A stretch of DNA of 64,000 nt from Bordetella ansorpii (GTDB taxonomy: Bacteria > Pseudomonadota > Gammaproteobacteria > Burkholderiales > Burkholderiaceae_B), in the NCBI RefSeq assembly GCF_900078315.1, contig NZ_FKBS01000029.1:1-64000 (forward strand), in the 5' to 3' direction. Positions 29,548 through 38,218 of the stretch are shown piece after piece (position 1 is the first letter of the stretch; every line of letters begins with the position of its first letter). A program made the translations under genes and the position numbers. The notes under the pieces are model-generated. The model saw nothing but the letters and a program-made list of their open reading frames with translations, was not told the origin of the DNA and made no database searches.

Positions 29548-30234
29548 TCAGGCGATTTCGGGCAAGACCTCGACATCATAACGATGGCTGATCGTGCGGC
29601 CCAGGCGCGGATCGTGCAGTTCCATGATGAAGGTGGCCGACGGGCGGATGCCGCCGATGGCGCCCACGGTGCCGCAGGTCATGCCGGTGCCGTCCGGCAG
29701 CGACTTGCCGCCCTGCGTGTAGCCTTCGATCAGTTCCAGCGGCGTGCGCAGCGAGGACAGCGGCCCCTCTTGATACAGCACTTCCGCGCCGTTCTCGACG
29801 ATGCGCGAACGCAGCACCAGCTCGTCCCAGTGGCCGGCCACGTCGGCATGGCGCCAGGCCTGGCGCGCCACGGGCTTGACGCACAACTGCTTGGACAGCG
29901 CCACGCTGTGCGCCTCCAGCTTGCGATCGGTGTGGTCCGAGGCGATGCTGACGTGCAGTTCGCCGTCCAGCATGAACACGAAGGGCTCGACTTCGCCCGA
30001 CGACTCGCCGCCCACGGCCTGCACGCGCTCGTCCTGCGTCACCTGGTTGAAGGCCACGCGGTAGTACAGCGGCACGCTGCTGGGACGCGGCACGCCGATG
30101 GCGGCCAGTTCCTCGATGTGATGCTCGATGGCCGCGCGGTCGCGGCCGGCCCAGCCCGCCACCACCAGGTTGCGGATGTCCACTTCGGCGGTACGCGTCG
30201 TGCCGTTGCTTTCGATCTGGAATACGGTCTTCAT
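29548..30234 (-). CDS. DUF2848 family protein
   Basis: 228 residues. The N-terminus starts MKTVFQIESNGTTRTAEVD, with GVPRPSSVPLYYRVAFNQVT, FVFMLDGELHVSIASDHTDR and QEGPLSSLRTPLELIEGY, then DGTGMTCGTVGAIGGIRPS. These fit DUF2848, a fumarylacetoacetate-hydrolase-like group often found in amidase/TRAP operons. No activity is established that I know. Start at 30234 is the first ATG with the right N-terminus; an earlier in-frame ATG (30294) lies in the intergenic region. It follows the TRAP permease gene by 70 bases. Confidence 0.8.
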   Translation of the reverse strand: MKTVFQIESNGTTRTAEVDIRNLVVAGWAGRDRAAIEHHIEELAAIGVPRPSSVPLYYRVAFNQVTQDERVQAVGGESSGEVEPFVFMLDGELHVSIASDHTDRKLEAHSVALSKQLCVKPVARQAWRHADVAGHWDELVLRSRIVENGAEVLYQEGPLSSLRTPLELIEGYTQGGKSLPDGTGMTCGTVGAIGGIRPSATFIMELHDPRLGRTISHRYDVEVLPEIA

Positions 30235-30304
30235 GGGAATCAGGGTCCTACACAAGGGAATCTGTAATGGCCGGCCCCCATCGGAAGCCGGCACGATGAA
30301 GGAA

Positions 30305-31588
30305 TCAGCCGAACACCTGCGGCAGCCACAGCGCCAGGTCCGGGAACAGCGCCAGCAGCAGCAGCATCACGAACATGGCGGCCACGAACGGCAGGCTGCC
30401 GTTGATGACGGCGCTCATCGAGCCGCTCTTGCGCAGGCTCTGCACCACGAACAGGTTCAGGCCCACGGGCGGCGTGATCAGCGCGGCTTCCACCAGGATA
30501 ATGATGAGAATGCCCAGCCAGATCGGGTCATAGCCCAGGCCGATCATGATGGGCGCCACGATGGGAATGGTCGTGATCATCATGGACAGCGTTTCCATGA
30601 AGCAGCCCAGCACCAGGTAGAAGACCACGATGATCAGCAGCATCCAGGCGGGCGACAGGCCCAGGCCGGAGATGGACTGCGTCAGCGCGTCGGTCAGGCC
30701 GGTGGCCGACATGACGAAGTTCAGGAAGCTGGCGGCGATCACGATCAGCATGATCATGGCGGTCGAGCGCATCGTGCCTTCCACCGCCTCGCGCAGCATC
30801 TTCAGCGACAGCCTGCCGAAGCACGCGGCCAGGATCAGCGCGCCCAGCACGCCCAGCGCGGCCGCCTCGGTGGGCGTGGCCAGTCCGGCGTAGATGGAAC
30901 CCACCACCAGCAGGAAGATGCCCATCGGCGGCGCCAGGTGCACCAGGCTGGCCAGGCGTTCGCCCCATGAGGCCCGGATCTTCTGGCCGCCCCACGACGG
31001 ACGCAGCACGCAGGCCACGATCACCGTCAGCATGAACAGGCCTGCCATCATGAAGCCGGGGATGATGCCGGCCAGGTACAGCTTGGGCACCGACGAGTTG
31101 GTCAGCACGCCGTATATCACCAGGTTGATCGAGGGCGGGATCAGGATACCCAGCGTGCCGCCGGCAGCCAGGCTGCCCAGGAACAGTGGCTCGTTGTAGC
31201 CGTACTTCTTGATCTGGGGAATGGACACCGTGCCCACCGTGGCGGCCGTGGCCACGCTGGAACCCGAGGTCGCCGAGAACAGCGTGGAGGCGCCGATGTT
31301 GGCGTGCATCAGGCCGCCGGGCAGCCACGACAGCCACAGGGCCATCGCGCCGTACATGCGTTCGGCAAAGCCGGAGCGCAGCAACACTTCGCCCAGCAGG
31401 ATGAACAGCGGAATGGCGACCAGCAGGAATTCGTTGTTGGTGCTCCAGGACAGCTCGCCGATGGCGCGCGTCAGCGGCAGCATCGAATACAGCGGATCCA
31501 GGATCAGGCCCAGCACGCCCAGGGCGGCGCCCACGGGAATGGAAATGCCGATCAGGACCAGCAGAAGGGTCAATGCGGTGGCGATCAT
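30305..31588 (-). CDS. TRAP transporter large permease (DctM family)
   Basis: 427 residues, about twelve membrane segments. Marks include NEFLLVAIPLFILLGEVLLR, LSWLPGGLMHANIGAST, SGSSVATAATVGTVSIPQI, AAGGTLGILIPPSINLVIYG, TEAAALGVLGALI and EAALITPPVGLNLFVVQSL. Its ATG at 31588 overlaps the dctQ stop by four bases (ATGA), so translation is coupled. A longer open frame to 31999 is antisense-type noise in the dctQ region and is rejected. Second of two DctM proteins in the window; the two are clearly different paralogues. Confidence 0.92.
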   Translation of the reverse strand: MIATALTLLLVLIGISIPVGAALGVLGLILDPLYSMLPLTRAIGELSWSTNNEFLLVAIPLFILLGEVLLRSGFAERMYGAMALWLSWLPGGLMHANIGASTLFSATSGSSVATAATVGTVSIPQIKKYGYNEPLFLGSLAAGGTLGILIPPSINLVIYGVLTNSSVPKLYLAGIIPGFMMAGLFMLTVIVACVLRPSWGGQKIRASWGERLASLVHLAPPMGIFLLVVGSIYAGLATPTEAAALGVLGALILAACFGRLSLKMLREAVEGTMRSTAMIMLIVIAASFLNFVMSATGLTDALTQSISGLGLSPAWMLLIIVVFYLVLGCFMETLSMMITTIPIVAPIMIGLGYDPIWLGILIIILVEAALITPPVGLNLFVVQSLRKSGSMSAVINGSLPFVAAMFVMLLLLALFPDLALWLPQVFG

Positions 31589-32205
31589 GCGGCGTCTCCC
31601 TTGACCATGCGCTCGCCGGCGGCGGCTTCTTCCTCGGCTTCTTCCTTGGCCGAACGCACGCCGCAGATGGCCTTGACCAGCTCGACGTCGCCCGTGACCA
31701 GCGCGGCCGAGGCGCGCACCAGCATCAGCGCCACCGTGATGCACATCCAGGCCAGGCCCACCAGCCACAGCGCCTGCGGAATCCACAGCGGCGTGGCCAG
31801 CGGCGTGTTGGCCGCGGACTTCTGCACCCACGAGGCCTCGACCACGTCGAAGGCATAGCGGGTCAGTATCACCATGAACACGCCCAGCGCGACCAGCGCG
31901 ATCCAGTCCACCAGCGCGGACAGGCGCACGGGCAGGTATTGATAGAGCACGTCCACGCGCACGTTGGCGCGCTGCAGCGTGGCGAAGGCCAGCGCCCACG
32001 AGGTGCTGATGGCGAAGGCGTAGCTGGACAGCTCATCGGCGCCACCGGTGGTGAAGCCGAAGAACTTGCGCGCCAGCACTTCGAAGGAGATCAGCAGCAC
32101 GCTGGCGAGGGTGAGCGCGCCGCCCGCCCAGACCGCCACGCGCGAGCACGTCTCCGCGCGGCGCAGCAAGGCGCCCAGCACTTGGAAATGTTCAGTTCGA
32201 GTCAT
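31585..32205 (-). CDS. TRAP transporter small permease (DctQ family)
   Basis: 206 residues, four membrane segments, longer than the first DctQ because of an acidic C-terminal tail (EEAEEEAAAGERMVKG). Signature segments are VLARKFFGFTTGGADELSSY, FATLQRANVRVDVLYQYL and NTPLATPLWIPQALWLVG. Start at 32205 is chosen because it places TRTEHFQVLG before the first helix; an earlier ATG (32268) would add a Cys/Pro-rich stretch outside the gene. It lies 108 bases after dctP. Confidence 0.88.
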   Translation of the reverse strand: MTRTEHFQVLGALLRRAETCSRVAVWAGGALTLASVLLISFEVLARKFFGFTTGGADELSSYAFAISTSWALAFATLQRANVRVDVLYQYLPVRLSALVDWIALVALGVFMVILTRYAFDVVEASWVQKSAANTPLATPLWIPQALWLVGLAWMCITVALMLVRASAALVTGDVELVKAICGVRSAKEEAEEEAAAGERMVKGDAA

Positions 32206-32313
32206 GATGGAACCCAGAGGCCGGCATGGCCACGCCCCGATCGGGACGTCCATGCCGGCGTATTGCATGAGGCCGGAGGGCTCCGGCCGCTTACACGAGC
32301 CCTTGCGGGCCTG

Positions 32314-33366
32314 TTACTTCTTGGCGACCAGGCCCAGCTGCTTGCCGATGGTGGCGTTGAAGTCGCTGACGCACTGGGCCGAACAACGGGCGGCCCACTT
32401 CGGCAGCACTTGCTCTTCGGTGATCTTCTTCAGCAGGGCGCGGTCGGCATCCGACGGCTGCACCAGCGTCATCTTGCCCTTGACCGGGAACGGGCAGGCC
32501 GCCGCGCCGGTGTTGCAGTCATAGCCTTCCTGCGTCTGGCGCGCAGCGGCGTCCCAGATGTCGGACACGAGCTTGGTGACGTTTTCCTGCAGGAAGGTGC
32601 GCACCTTGGGATCCAGCTTGTCCCAGGCCTTCTGGTTGACGGCGTGGATCTGCTGGTTCCAGTTGATGGGCAGCGCCACCAAGTGGGTCGACACTTCGTA
32701 CCACTTGGCCGAGTAGCCCGACAGCGAGCCGGTGATGGCGCAATCGACCACCTTGTTCTGCATGGCCGGCACGACCTCGCCGAAGGCCATGGTGACGCTG
32801 GTGCCGCCCAGCGCCTCGACGAACTCGGCCTGGGTGCGGCTGCTGGTGCGCACCTTCTTGCCCTTCATGTCGGCCAGGCTGTTGATGGTGGCGTTGCAGA
32901 ACAGTACCTGGGCGGGATAGGTCGAGATGCCCAGCAGCTTCACGTTGGCGCCGTCGCCGTAGGTCTTGGAGTAGATGGGCGTGAAGGCGTCGGTCACCTG
33001 GCGCGCGGTCTTGATGTCCGGGGCCAGGCCGGCCAGGTCGATGGCTTCGTTGATGGGGTTGTCGCTGGCGAAGTACGACAGCGTGGCGGTGCCGAACTCG
33101 ACCACGCCCTGCGACATCAGGCGCAGCAGTTCCGGACCTTTCAGTCCCATTTCGTTGAAGCCCTTGATCTGGGCCGTTACCTGGCCCTTGGACAGTTCCG
33201 GAATGGTCTTGGTCCAGAACGGCGCTTCGTAGTCCTGGTAGGCCGTCAGGTTGCTCAGGCCGCCCACCACCTTCAGTTCGGTCTTGGGCAGTTCCTGCGA
33301 GTGAGCGGTACCGGTCAGCGCGGCGGCGGCGGCGGCGGCAACAGCGTAGGCAAGCGACTTCATCAT
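32314..33366 (-). CDS. TRAP transporter solute-binding protein (DctP family)
   Basis: 350 residues with a signal peptide (about 1-24, ending AHSQ). DctP features: GFNEMGLKGPELLRLMSQG, EAIDLAGLAPDIKTARQVT, ADMKGKKVRTSSRTQAEFVE (the substrate-binding Arg), and LGGTSVTMAFGEVVPAMQNK followed by VVDCAITGS. It has more Cys residues than usual in its last third (DCNTGAAACPF, ARCSAQCVS), which could form disulfides in the periplasm. AGGAG eight bases before the ATG at 33366 supports the start. It is the first gene of the six-gene operon running to 27265. Confidence 0.9.
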   Translation of the reverse strand: MMKSLAYAVAAAAAAALTGTAHSQELPKTELKVVGGLSNLTAYQDYEAPFWTKTIPELSKGQVTAQIKGFNEMGLKGPELLRLMSQGVVEFGTATLSYFASDNPINEAIDLAGLAPDIKTARQVTDAFTPIYSKTYGDGANVKLLGISTYPAQVLFCNATINSLADMKGKKVRTSSRTQAEFVEALGGTSVTMAFGEVVPAMQNKVVDCAITGSLSGYSAKWYEVSTHLVALPINWNQQIHAVNQKAWDKLDPKVRTFLQENVTKLVSDIWDAAARQTQEGYDCNTGAAACPFPVKGKMTLVQPSDADRALLKKITEEQVLPKWAARCSAQCVSDFNATIGKQLGLVAKK

Positions 33367-33758
33367 GGAGAGAGCTCCTGGCATGGGCGGGATTTCGTCG
33401 CGCGCCGGGCCCCGTCACCCTTGGCGGCGCGCTTGGGAAAATGCCACGGGCAAGCGGACAGGCGGCGCGGCCCGCGCCGCGCATGCGTCCATTCCCCGTG
33501 TGTGGTTATAAGTAAATCTCGATGTTGCGCATTGCAACGCAGGGGGTCTGGAGCGTCCAATCGTTAGTTGGGATGAGGGGGTATAAATTTCTCTTAACCC
33601 TCATGTCCCAGCCTTGGAGAACAGCCAGAAAACCCAATCCCGACAAGGACTTGCAGACGACTCCCCATGCATTGGCCGAGCGCAGAAAAACGCCGCGCCA
33701 TGCCTTGCAGCAAGGGTAAGTCCCTATCCTTGCGCCACCTGAAAATGTGGCGTGGGCG
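33367..33758. other. 392-base leader of the second TRAP operon
   Basis: Noncoding region between the dctP start (33366) and the end of a LysR gene (33759), both on the minus strand. It is less GC-rich around 33505-33600, where promoter elements for the operon are expected. It contains a LysR-type palindrome at 33524-33538 and AT-rich patches (TTATAAGTAAATC, GGTATAAATTTCTC). No reading frame looks coding. Confidence 0.5.
33524..33538. promoter_or_regulatory. T-N11-A palindrome, candidate LysR operator
   Basis: GTTGC-GCATT-GCAAC is a perfect 5-5-5 dyad and contains T-N11-A, the LysR box. It lies about 160 bases before dctP of the second TRAP operon. The adjacent LysR gene (33759-34676) is the obvious candidate to bind here. 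Confidence 0.4.
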
Positions 33759-34676
33759 TCAGATTTCCGGTTGCGGCGAGCGCGCCCGTTCGTGTTCGGC
33801 GGCGATGCGTTGCGCCAGCCGGGCAATGGCCCGCGCGGCGTGGCTGTCGGGTCCTTCGACCCAGGTGGCCGTGAAGGCCAGGTCGGGCAGCGGCTCGGCC
33901 TGCACGTGCAGCAGACGCAGTTCCCCGCGGGCCAGTTCCTTGTCCAGGAACACCGGCGCGATGACGCTGGTGCCGATGCAGTCCATCGTCATCCGCACGA
34001 CCATCGACAGCGAGGCGCTGCCATACATGCGCGGCGCGGCCACGCCGGCGCGCGTCAGCATGTCCTGCACGGCGCGGTAGGGACTGCTGCTGGACGGATA
34101 CGTGATGACCGGCAGTTGCCCGATGCGCTCCATCGTCAGGGGCTCGGGCCCGAGATCCAGCCGGGGGCTGGCCACCCAGGCCAGCGGATACGTGCACAGC
34201 GGCAGGTTCTCGACCCGCGCCTCGCGCAAGGGCCCCATGAGAAACGCCAGGTCGATCTGTCGCGCCAGCAATTGCGCGCGCAGCATGGGCGTGGTGTCCA
34301 CCTCGATCTGCAGCACCAGCGCGGGATAGGCAGTGTGCACGTGCTCGATCAAGGCAGGCAGCCAAGTCTGCACGATAGTCTCGGCCACGCCCATGCGCAC
34401 CGTGCCGCTCATCACGTTCTGCTCGCGCGCCGCCTGCATCATGTCGGCGCGCATCTGCAGCATGCGTTCGGCGTGGGACAGCAGCTCCTGGCCCTTGCCG
34501 GTCAGCGTGACGCCGCGCGCATCGCGCTCGAACAGGCGCACGCCCAGGTCGCTTTCCAGCGAGGCGATACGTTGCGAGATGGCGGGCTGGGTGGTGTTGA
34601 GCTTCTCCGAAGCGGCTCGAAAACTACCCAGATTCGCCACCCAGAAAAAGGTCTCGATGTGACGCAGGTCTATCAA
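33759..34676 (-). CDS. LysR family transcriptional regulator
   Basis: 305 residues. HTH at about 1-60 with IETFFWVANLGSFRAASEK and NTTQPAISQRIASLE, and FERDARGVTLTGKG as wing. Full effector domain. It lies on the same strand upstream of the six-gene TRAP/amidase operon (392-base gap) and is likely its regulator. A T-N11-A dyad lies in that gap. It resembles the LysR at 22481-23413 in its N-terminus. Confidence 0.88.
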   Translation of the reverse strand: MIDLRHIETFFWVANLGSFRAASEKLNTTQPAISQRIASLESDLGVRLFERDARGVTLTGKGQELLSHAERMLQMRADMMQAAREQNVMSGTVRMGVAETIVQTWLPALIEHVHTAYPALVLQIEVDTTPMLRAQLLARQIDLAFLMGPLREARVENLPLCTYPLAWVASPRLDLGPEPLTMERIGQLPVITYPSSSSPYRAVQDMLTRAGVAAPRMYGSASLSMVVRMTMDCIGTSVIAPVFLDKELARGELRLLHVQAEPLPDLAFTATWVEGPDSHAARAIARLAQRIAAEHERARSPQPEI

Positions 34677-34783
34677 TTGAGGCGGGTCCGGTTGGGGCTA
34701 GACGGCATTTTAGAGGCAGATGCAGCGTGGCCCGGCGCAGACGGGGCAGGCCGTGGCGTCGCCCGCCGCGCGACGAACGAGCC

Positions 34784-35335
34784 CTACAAGGACAGCGGAT
34801 CGCGGCTGGTCACCACAATCAGCGCGCGGCCCTCCTTGCGGCCCACGGATACCAGCTTGTGCGGCATCGATGAGTTGAACTGCACGCAATCGCCCTCTTC
34901 CAGCACTTCCTTGCGCGAGCCGATGGTCAGTTCCAGCTTGCCGGACAGCACGTACAGCAGCTCTTCGCCATCGTGGTGGCTCAGCACGCGCTTCTTGGCG
35001 CGGCCGCCATTGAACTGGCCGGGACGGATGACGAAGGCCCGCATCAGGCGGTTGCCGTCGGCGCCCGCCACCAGCGACAGGTACTCGTTGGCCTCTTCGG
35101 GATCGACATCCCTGGCGCGGAAGAACGAGGCCTCGGGCTCCTGTTCCGTCTTGCCGAACAGGCGGTCCACGTTCACGCCCAGCGCGTGCGACAACTTGAA
35201 GGCGGTCTCGATGGAAGGCGTGGAGATGCCGCGCTCGACCTTGGACAGGTAGCTGCGGCTCAGGCCGCAGGCCTGGGCCAGTTGCTCCAGGGTCAGGCCT
35301 GCCTGGACGCGCAGTAGTTTCAGCTTCAATGCCAC
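34784..35335 (-). CDS. XRE-family regulator with cupin sensor domain
   Basis: 183 residues. HTH_XRE (about 3-60): LKLLRVQAGLTLEQLAQACG, LSRSYLSKVERGISTPS. Cupin_2 domain (about 110-180): FNGGRAKKRVLSHHDGEELL, VLSGKLELTIGSRKEVLEEG, DCVQFNSSMPHKLVSVG. This arrangement is typical of small-molecule-responsive repressors such as PuuR. The ligand is unknown. It is on the same strand as the LysR gene and 107 bases away; neighbours suggest a role in amino-acid or polyamine use, but this is only context. Confidence 0.88.
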   Translation of the reverse strand: MALKLKLLRVQAGLTLEQLAQACGLSRSYLSKVERGISTPSIETAFKLSHALGVNVDRLFGKTEQEPEASFFRARDVDPEEANEYLSLVAGADGNRLMRAFVIRPGQFNGGRAKKRVLSHHDGEELLYVLSGKLELTIGSRKEVLEEGDCVQFNSSMPHKLVSVGRKEGRALIVVTSRDPLSL

Positions 35336-35476
35336 GAATTAACCCTTAGACGAATCTTCTTTTCCGGCCGATGGCCGGCGTGCCGCGTGCGTGATCGGGC
35401 GATTGTAGGCATTGCGGCGCCCACACCGGTCATGGCCTGTCTCTGTTTTTTTATCAAGCATAAACGCTGGGCATTC

Positions 35477-36946
35477 TCAGGCCGGTGAAGTCGGGCTTAG
35501 GGCCAACGCCTGGACCGCCTGCGCCAACTGGCGTACGCCGGTTTCGATGCTGGCCGTATCCAGGCTGGCGTAACCCAGGATCAACCCCGCGCAGGGACGC
35601 CGGCCAGGATGCGCTGTCTGCGCGTACAGCGGCGAGATGGGCCGCACGCCCACGCCCCGAGCCTTCGCCTGCTCGACCAGCGCGTTCTCATTCTTACGGG
35701 CAACCCGAGTGAACCAGGCCACCACATGCAGGCCCGAGGCCGAGCCCTCCACGTCCACGCCGTCGCCGACATGCCGCTGCAACGCCTTCAACAAGGCCTC
35801 GCGGCGCTGCTCGTTCTCGCGGCGGCACCTGCGCACGTGGCGCTCGTACGAGCCGTCCTCGATCAGCGCCGCCAGCACCCGCTGCTCGACGCTGGGCGCA
35901 TGGCGGTCCATCAGGCGCTTGGCTTCGCGGAACACGTGCACCAGCGCGGGCGGCAGCACCATGTAGCCCAGGCGCATCTGCGGCGACAGCGTCTTGGAGA
36001 ACGTGCCCAGGTAGATGACGCGGCCGGTCCCGTCCACCGATTGCAGGGCGTCCACGGGCCGCAGGCCATAGCGGAACTCGCCGTCGTAGTCGTCCTCGAT
36101 CACCCAGGCGCCCACCCGGCTGGCCCAGTCCAGCAACTCGCGGCGCCGGCCGATGGGCATGACGCCGCCCAAGGGGAACTGGTGCGACGGCGTCACGTAG
36201 ACCAGCTTGCCTTGCAGATCGGCCAAGGCCGTCGTGTTCAGGCCCTGCTCGTCCACCGGGCAGGCATGGAGGCGCGCGCCCATGGCCTCGAAGAGGCGGC
36301 GCGCCATGAGATAGCACGGTTCTTCGATCACCATGTCGTCGCCGGTATCCAGCAGCACCCGGGCGCACAGGTCCAGCGCCTGCTGCGAGCCGTGCACGAT
36401 CAGGATCTGTTCGGCCCGGCACCGCATGCCGCGGGCGCGCAGCAGATATCCCTGCAAGGCCTCGCGCAGGGCCAGCTCGCCTTCGGGTTCTTCGTAGTAC
36501 AGACGGGGCTGGCGCTGCACGATCACGCGGTTGTACGCGCGGCGCCAGGCCAGCGTGGGAAAGTCGTCGAAGGCGACGGCGCCGTACAGGAAGTCGATGG
36601 AGCGCTTCGTTTGATCCAGGCGAGCGGAACTGCCGGTGAAGCCCGCGACCCGGCTGCCGAAGCGGGAAAGCGAGGCCGCCTGCGTGCGCGAAGCGGCCTC
36701 GCGTGCAGTGCCATTGCCGTGTTCCGCCCGCGCCGCCACGCCCGAAGCCACCCGCGCCTTGGTGCCGGCCGAGGTTTCCACATAACCTTCGGCGGCAAGC
36801 TGCTCGTAGACGGCGGTGATCGTGGTGCGCGACACGCCCAGTTCTTCGGCCAGCACGCGTGTCGACGGCAGTTGCGTGCCCGCCGCCCTTTCGCCCTGGA
36901 CGATCTGGCTGCGCAAGGATTCGTAGAGGGTCCGGCTGGCGCGCAT
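35477..36946 (-). CDS. MocR/PdxR-type regulator (GntR HTH fused to aminotransferase domain)
   Basis: 489 residues. The GntR winged helix (about 1-75) has TLYESLRSQIVQGERAAGTQ, LPSTRVLAEELGVSRTTITA, VYEQLAAEGYVE. The class I aminotransferase-like domain (about 125-480) has ILIVHGSQQALDLCARVLL, VIEEPCYLMARRLFE, YVTPSHQFPLGGVMPIGRR, VIEDDYDGEFRYG and YLGTFSKTLSPQMRLGYMV; the Lys in SKTLSP should bind pyridoxal phosphate. Start at 36946 gives the normal MRASRTLYE N-terminus; a 13-residue upstream extension is possible. A pair of direct repeats spaced by 24 bases lies just upstream. Confidence 0.9.
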   Translation of the reverse strand: MRASRTLYESLRSQIVQGERAAGTQLPSTRVLAEELGVSRTTITAVYEQLAAEGYVETSAGTKARVASGVAARAEHGNGTAREAASRTQAASLSRFGSRVAGFTGSSARLDQTKRSIDFLYGAVAFDDFPTLAWRRAYNRVIVQRQPRLYYEEPEGELALREALQGYLLRARGMRCRAEQILIVHGSQQALDLCARVLLDTGDDMVIEEPCYLMARRLFEAMGARLHACPVDEQGLNTTALADLQGKLVYVTPSHQFPLGGVMPIGRRRELLDWASRVGAWVIEDDYDGEFRYGLRPVDALQSVDGTGRVIYLGTFSKTLSPQMRLGYMVLPPALVHVFREAKRLMDRHAPSVEQRVLAALIEDGSYERHVRRCRRENEQRREALLKALQRHVGDGVDVEGSASGLHVVAWFTRVARKNENALVEQAKARGVGVRPISPLYAQTAHPGRRPCAGLILGYASLDTASIETGVRQLAQAVQALALSPTSPA

Positions 36947-36965
36947 GGCGTGGGATCCAGGCAAA

Positions 36966-37000
36966 ACTGGACTGATAAAAAACATTGCGAGTGGATGTTT
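36966..37000. promoter_or_regulatory. MocR-like operator repeats before the MocR gene
   Basis: ACTGGACTGAT at 36966-36976 and AGTGGATGTTT at 36990-37000 are imperfect direct repeats spaced by 24 bases. They lie within 60 bases of the MocR start. The CTGGAC core resembles MocR-family sites such as that of TauR as I recall them. The same pattern recurs in the PaiB promoter. Confidence 0.4.
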
Positions 37001-37201
37001 TCATTGTGCCACAAGCAATGCAGCAGTTGATGCGGCATCCCGCGCATCTCGCCGCCAAGCAGCGGCAGGCGCGCTGGCTCAAGGGATATCAGGTGGTGGT
37101 GTGCGAGGTGATCGGATCGTATGGGAATAGACGCATTCCTCATCCCTTGAATCCGCCAGAAGAATGACGCGTCCTGAGCCGGACCACCAGGCACGCCCAG
37201 C

Positions 37202-38098
37202 CTAATCGAGAGTCTTGGTCTCTTCGTCCAGCCAGGATCGTAATGCCTTGACCTTCGGGTGTTGCTCGTTGCCGTGACAGTAGACCAGGTCATAGCCTTT
37301 ATCGGCTTTCAAGGTGCGTTCCGGAAACAGCGCAACCAATCGGCCGCAGGCGATGTCTTCGGCGACCAGGGCGCTTCTGCCCAAAGCCACGCCCTCTCCC
37401 CGGATCGCCGCTTCGATCGCCATGCTGCCGTGGCTGTAAAAAGGTCCGCGCCGCGCCAGTCGCCTGTTCATCCCTTCGGCCGCCAGCCATTGATCCCAGT
37501 TGGCCAGCATGCGGTCTTCGTGCAGCAGCATGCAATGGGCAAGATCCGCAGGCTCGGCCAGGCCGCCATGCGCGTCCCGGTAGCCTGGGCTGCACACCGG
37601 CGTGACGTGTTCCTCGAATATCCGCTCGGCAGCGGCCCGCGGGTAGCGGCCATACCCGTAACGGACCGCCACGTCGACCTGGCCATCATCGAGCTCGACA
37701 TTGACGTCAGTAACGTCCAGATGGATGTCGAATTCGGGATGCCGCGCGCGCAGGCGATGCAGGCGGGGTGCAAGCCATTTGCTTGCAAACGACACGCTGG
37801 TGCTGATGCGCAGGCGCGTTGCGCCGGTTTCCGTGCGCAGCCGCTCGGACTCGCGAGTCAGCTCACCCAATAACCGGGCGATGGCCAGATGATAGGCAGC
37901 ACCGGCTTCGGTCAGGACGATACGCCGCGTCAGCCTCAGGAATAGCGGAACGCCCAGGTGCCCTTCCAGCGTCTTGATGTTCCTGCTGATCGCGCCGTGC
38001 GTGACATGAAGCTCATCCGCCGCGATGGACATGCTGAGATGCCGGGCAGCAGCCTCGAAGGCGCGCAGTGTCTGCAGCGGAGGAAGATGGTCGAACAT
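37202..38098 (-). CDS. LysR family transcriptional regulator, GcvA-like
   Basis: 298 residues. The N-terminus MFDHLPPLQTLRAFEAAARH and the HTH segments MSIAADELHVTHGAISRNIK and TLEGHLGVPLFLRLTRRI place it in the GcvA/AmpR-like branch. Effector domain intact, with the DQWLAAEG segment near residue 215. It is divergent from the LysE-type exporter gene (38219) across 120 bases, the classical arrangement of a LysR regulator controlling an amino-acid exporter. Confidence 0.88.
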   Translation of the reverse strand: MFDHLPPLQTLRAFEAAARHLSMSIAADELHVTHGAISRNIKTLEGHLGVPLFLRLTRRIVLTEAGAAYHLAIARLLGELTRESERLRTETGATRLRISTSVSFASKWLAPRLHRLRARHPEFDIHLDVTDVNVELDDGQVDVAVRYGYGRYPRAAAERIFEEHVTPVCSPGYRDAHGGLAEPADLAHCMLLHEDRMLANWDQWLAAEGMNRRLARRGPFYSHGSMAIEAAIRGEGVALGRSALVAEDIACGRLVALFPERTLKADKGYDLVYCHGNEQHPKVKALRSWLDEETKTLD

Positions 38099-38218
38099 GG
38101 CTCTACGTGTGAATTCTGCTCACGCATTATGGGACATCAAATCGATTGTCAGCAACCCTGCGGCAGGAGGAGCATTGGGCGCTTGGTTTTTTTGACGTCT
38201 TTCAGCGGAAGTAGTCGC

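Noticed and set aside
31589-31999. Upstream extension of the DctM gene at 30305-31588
   Set aside because: The extension overlaps dctQ in another frame and is a Gly/Arg/Ala shadow. The ATGA overlap at 31585-31588 explains the true start.
36985-37167. 60-codon plus-strand frame upstream of MocR
   Set aside because: No ribosome site, no motif and composition unlike the neighbouring genes; it lies in the MocR/LysR intergenic region.
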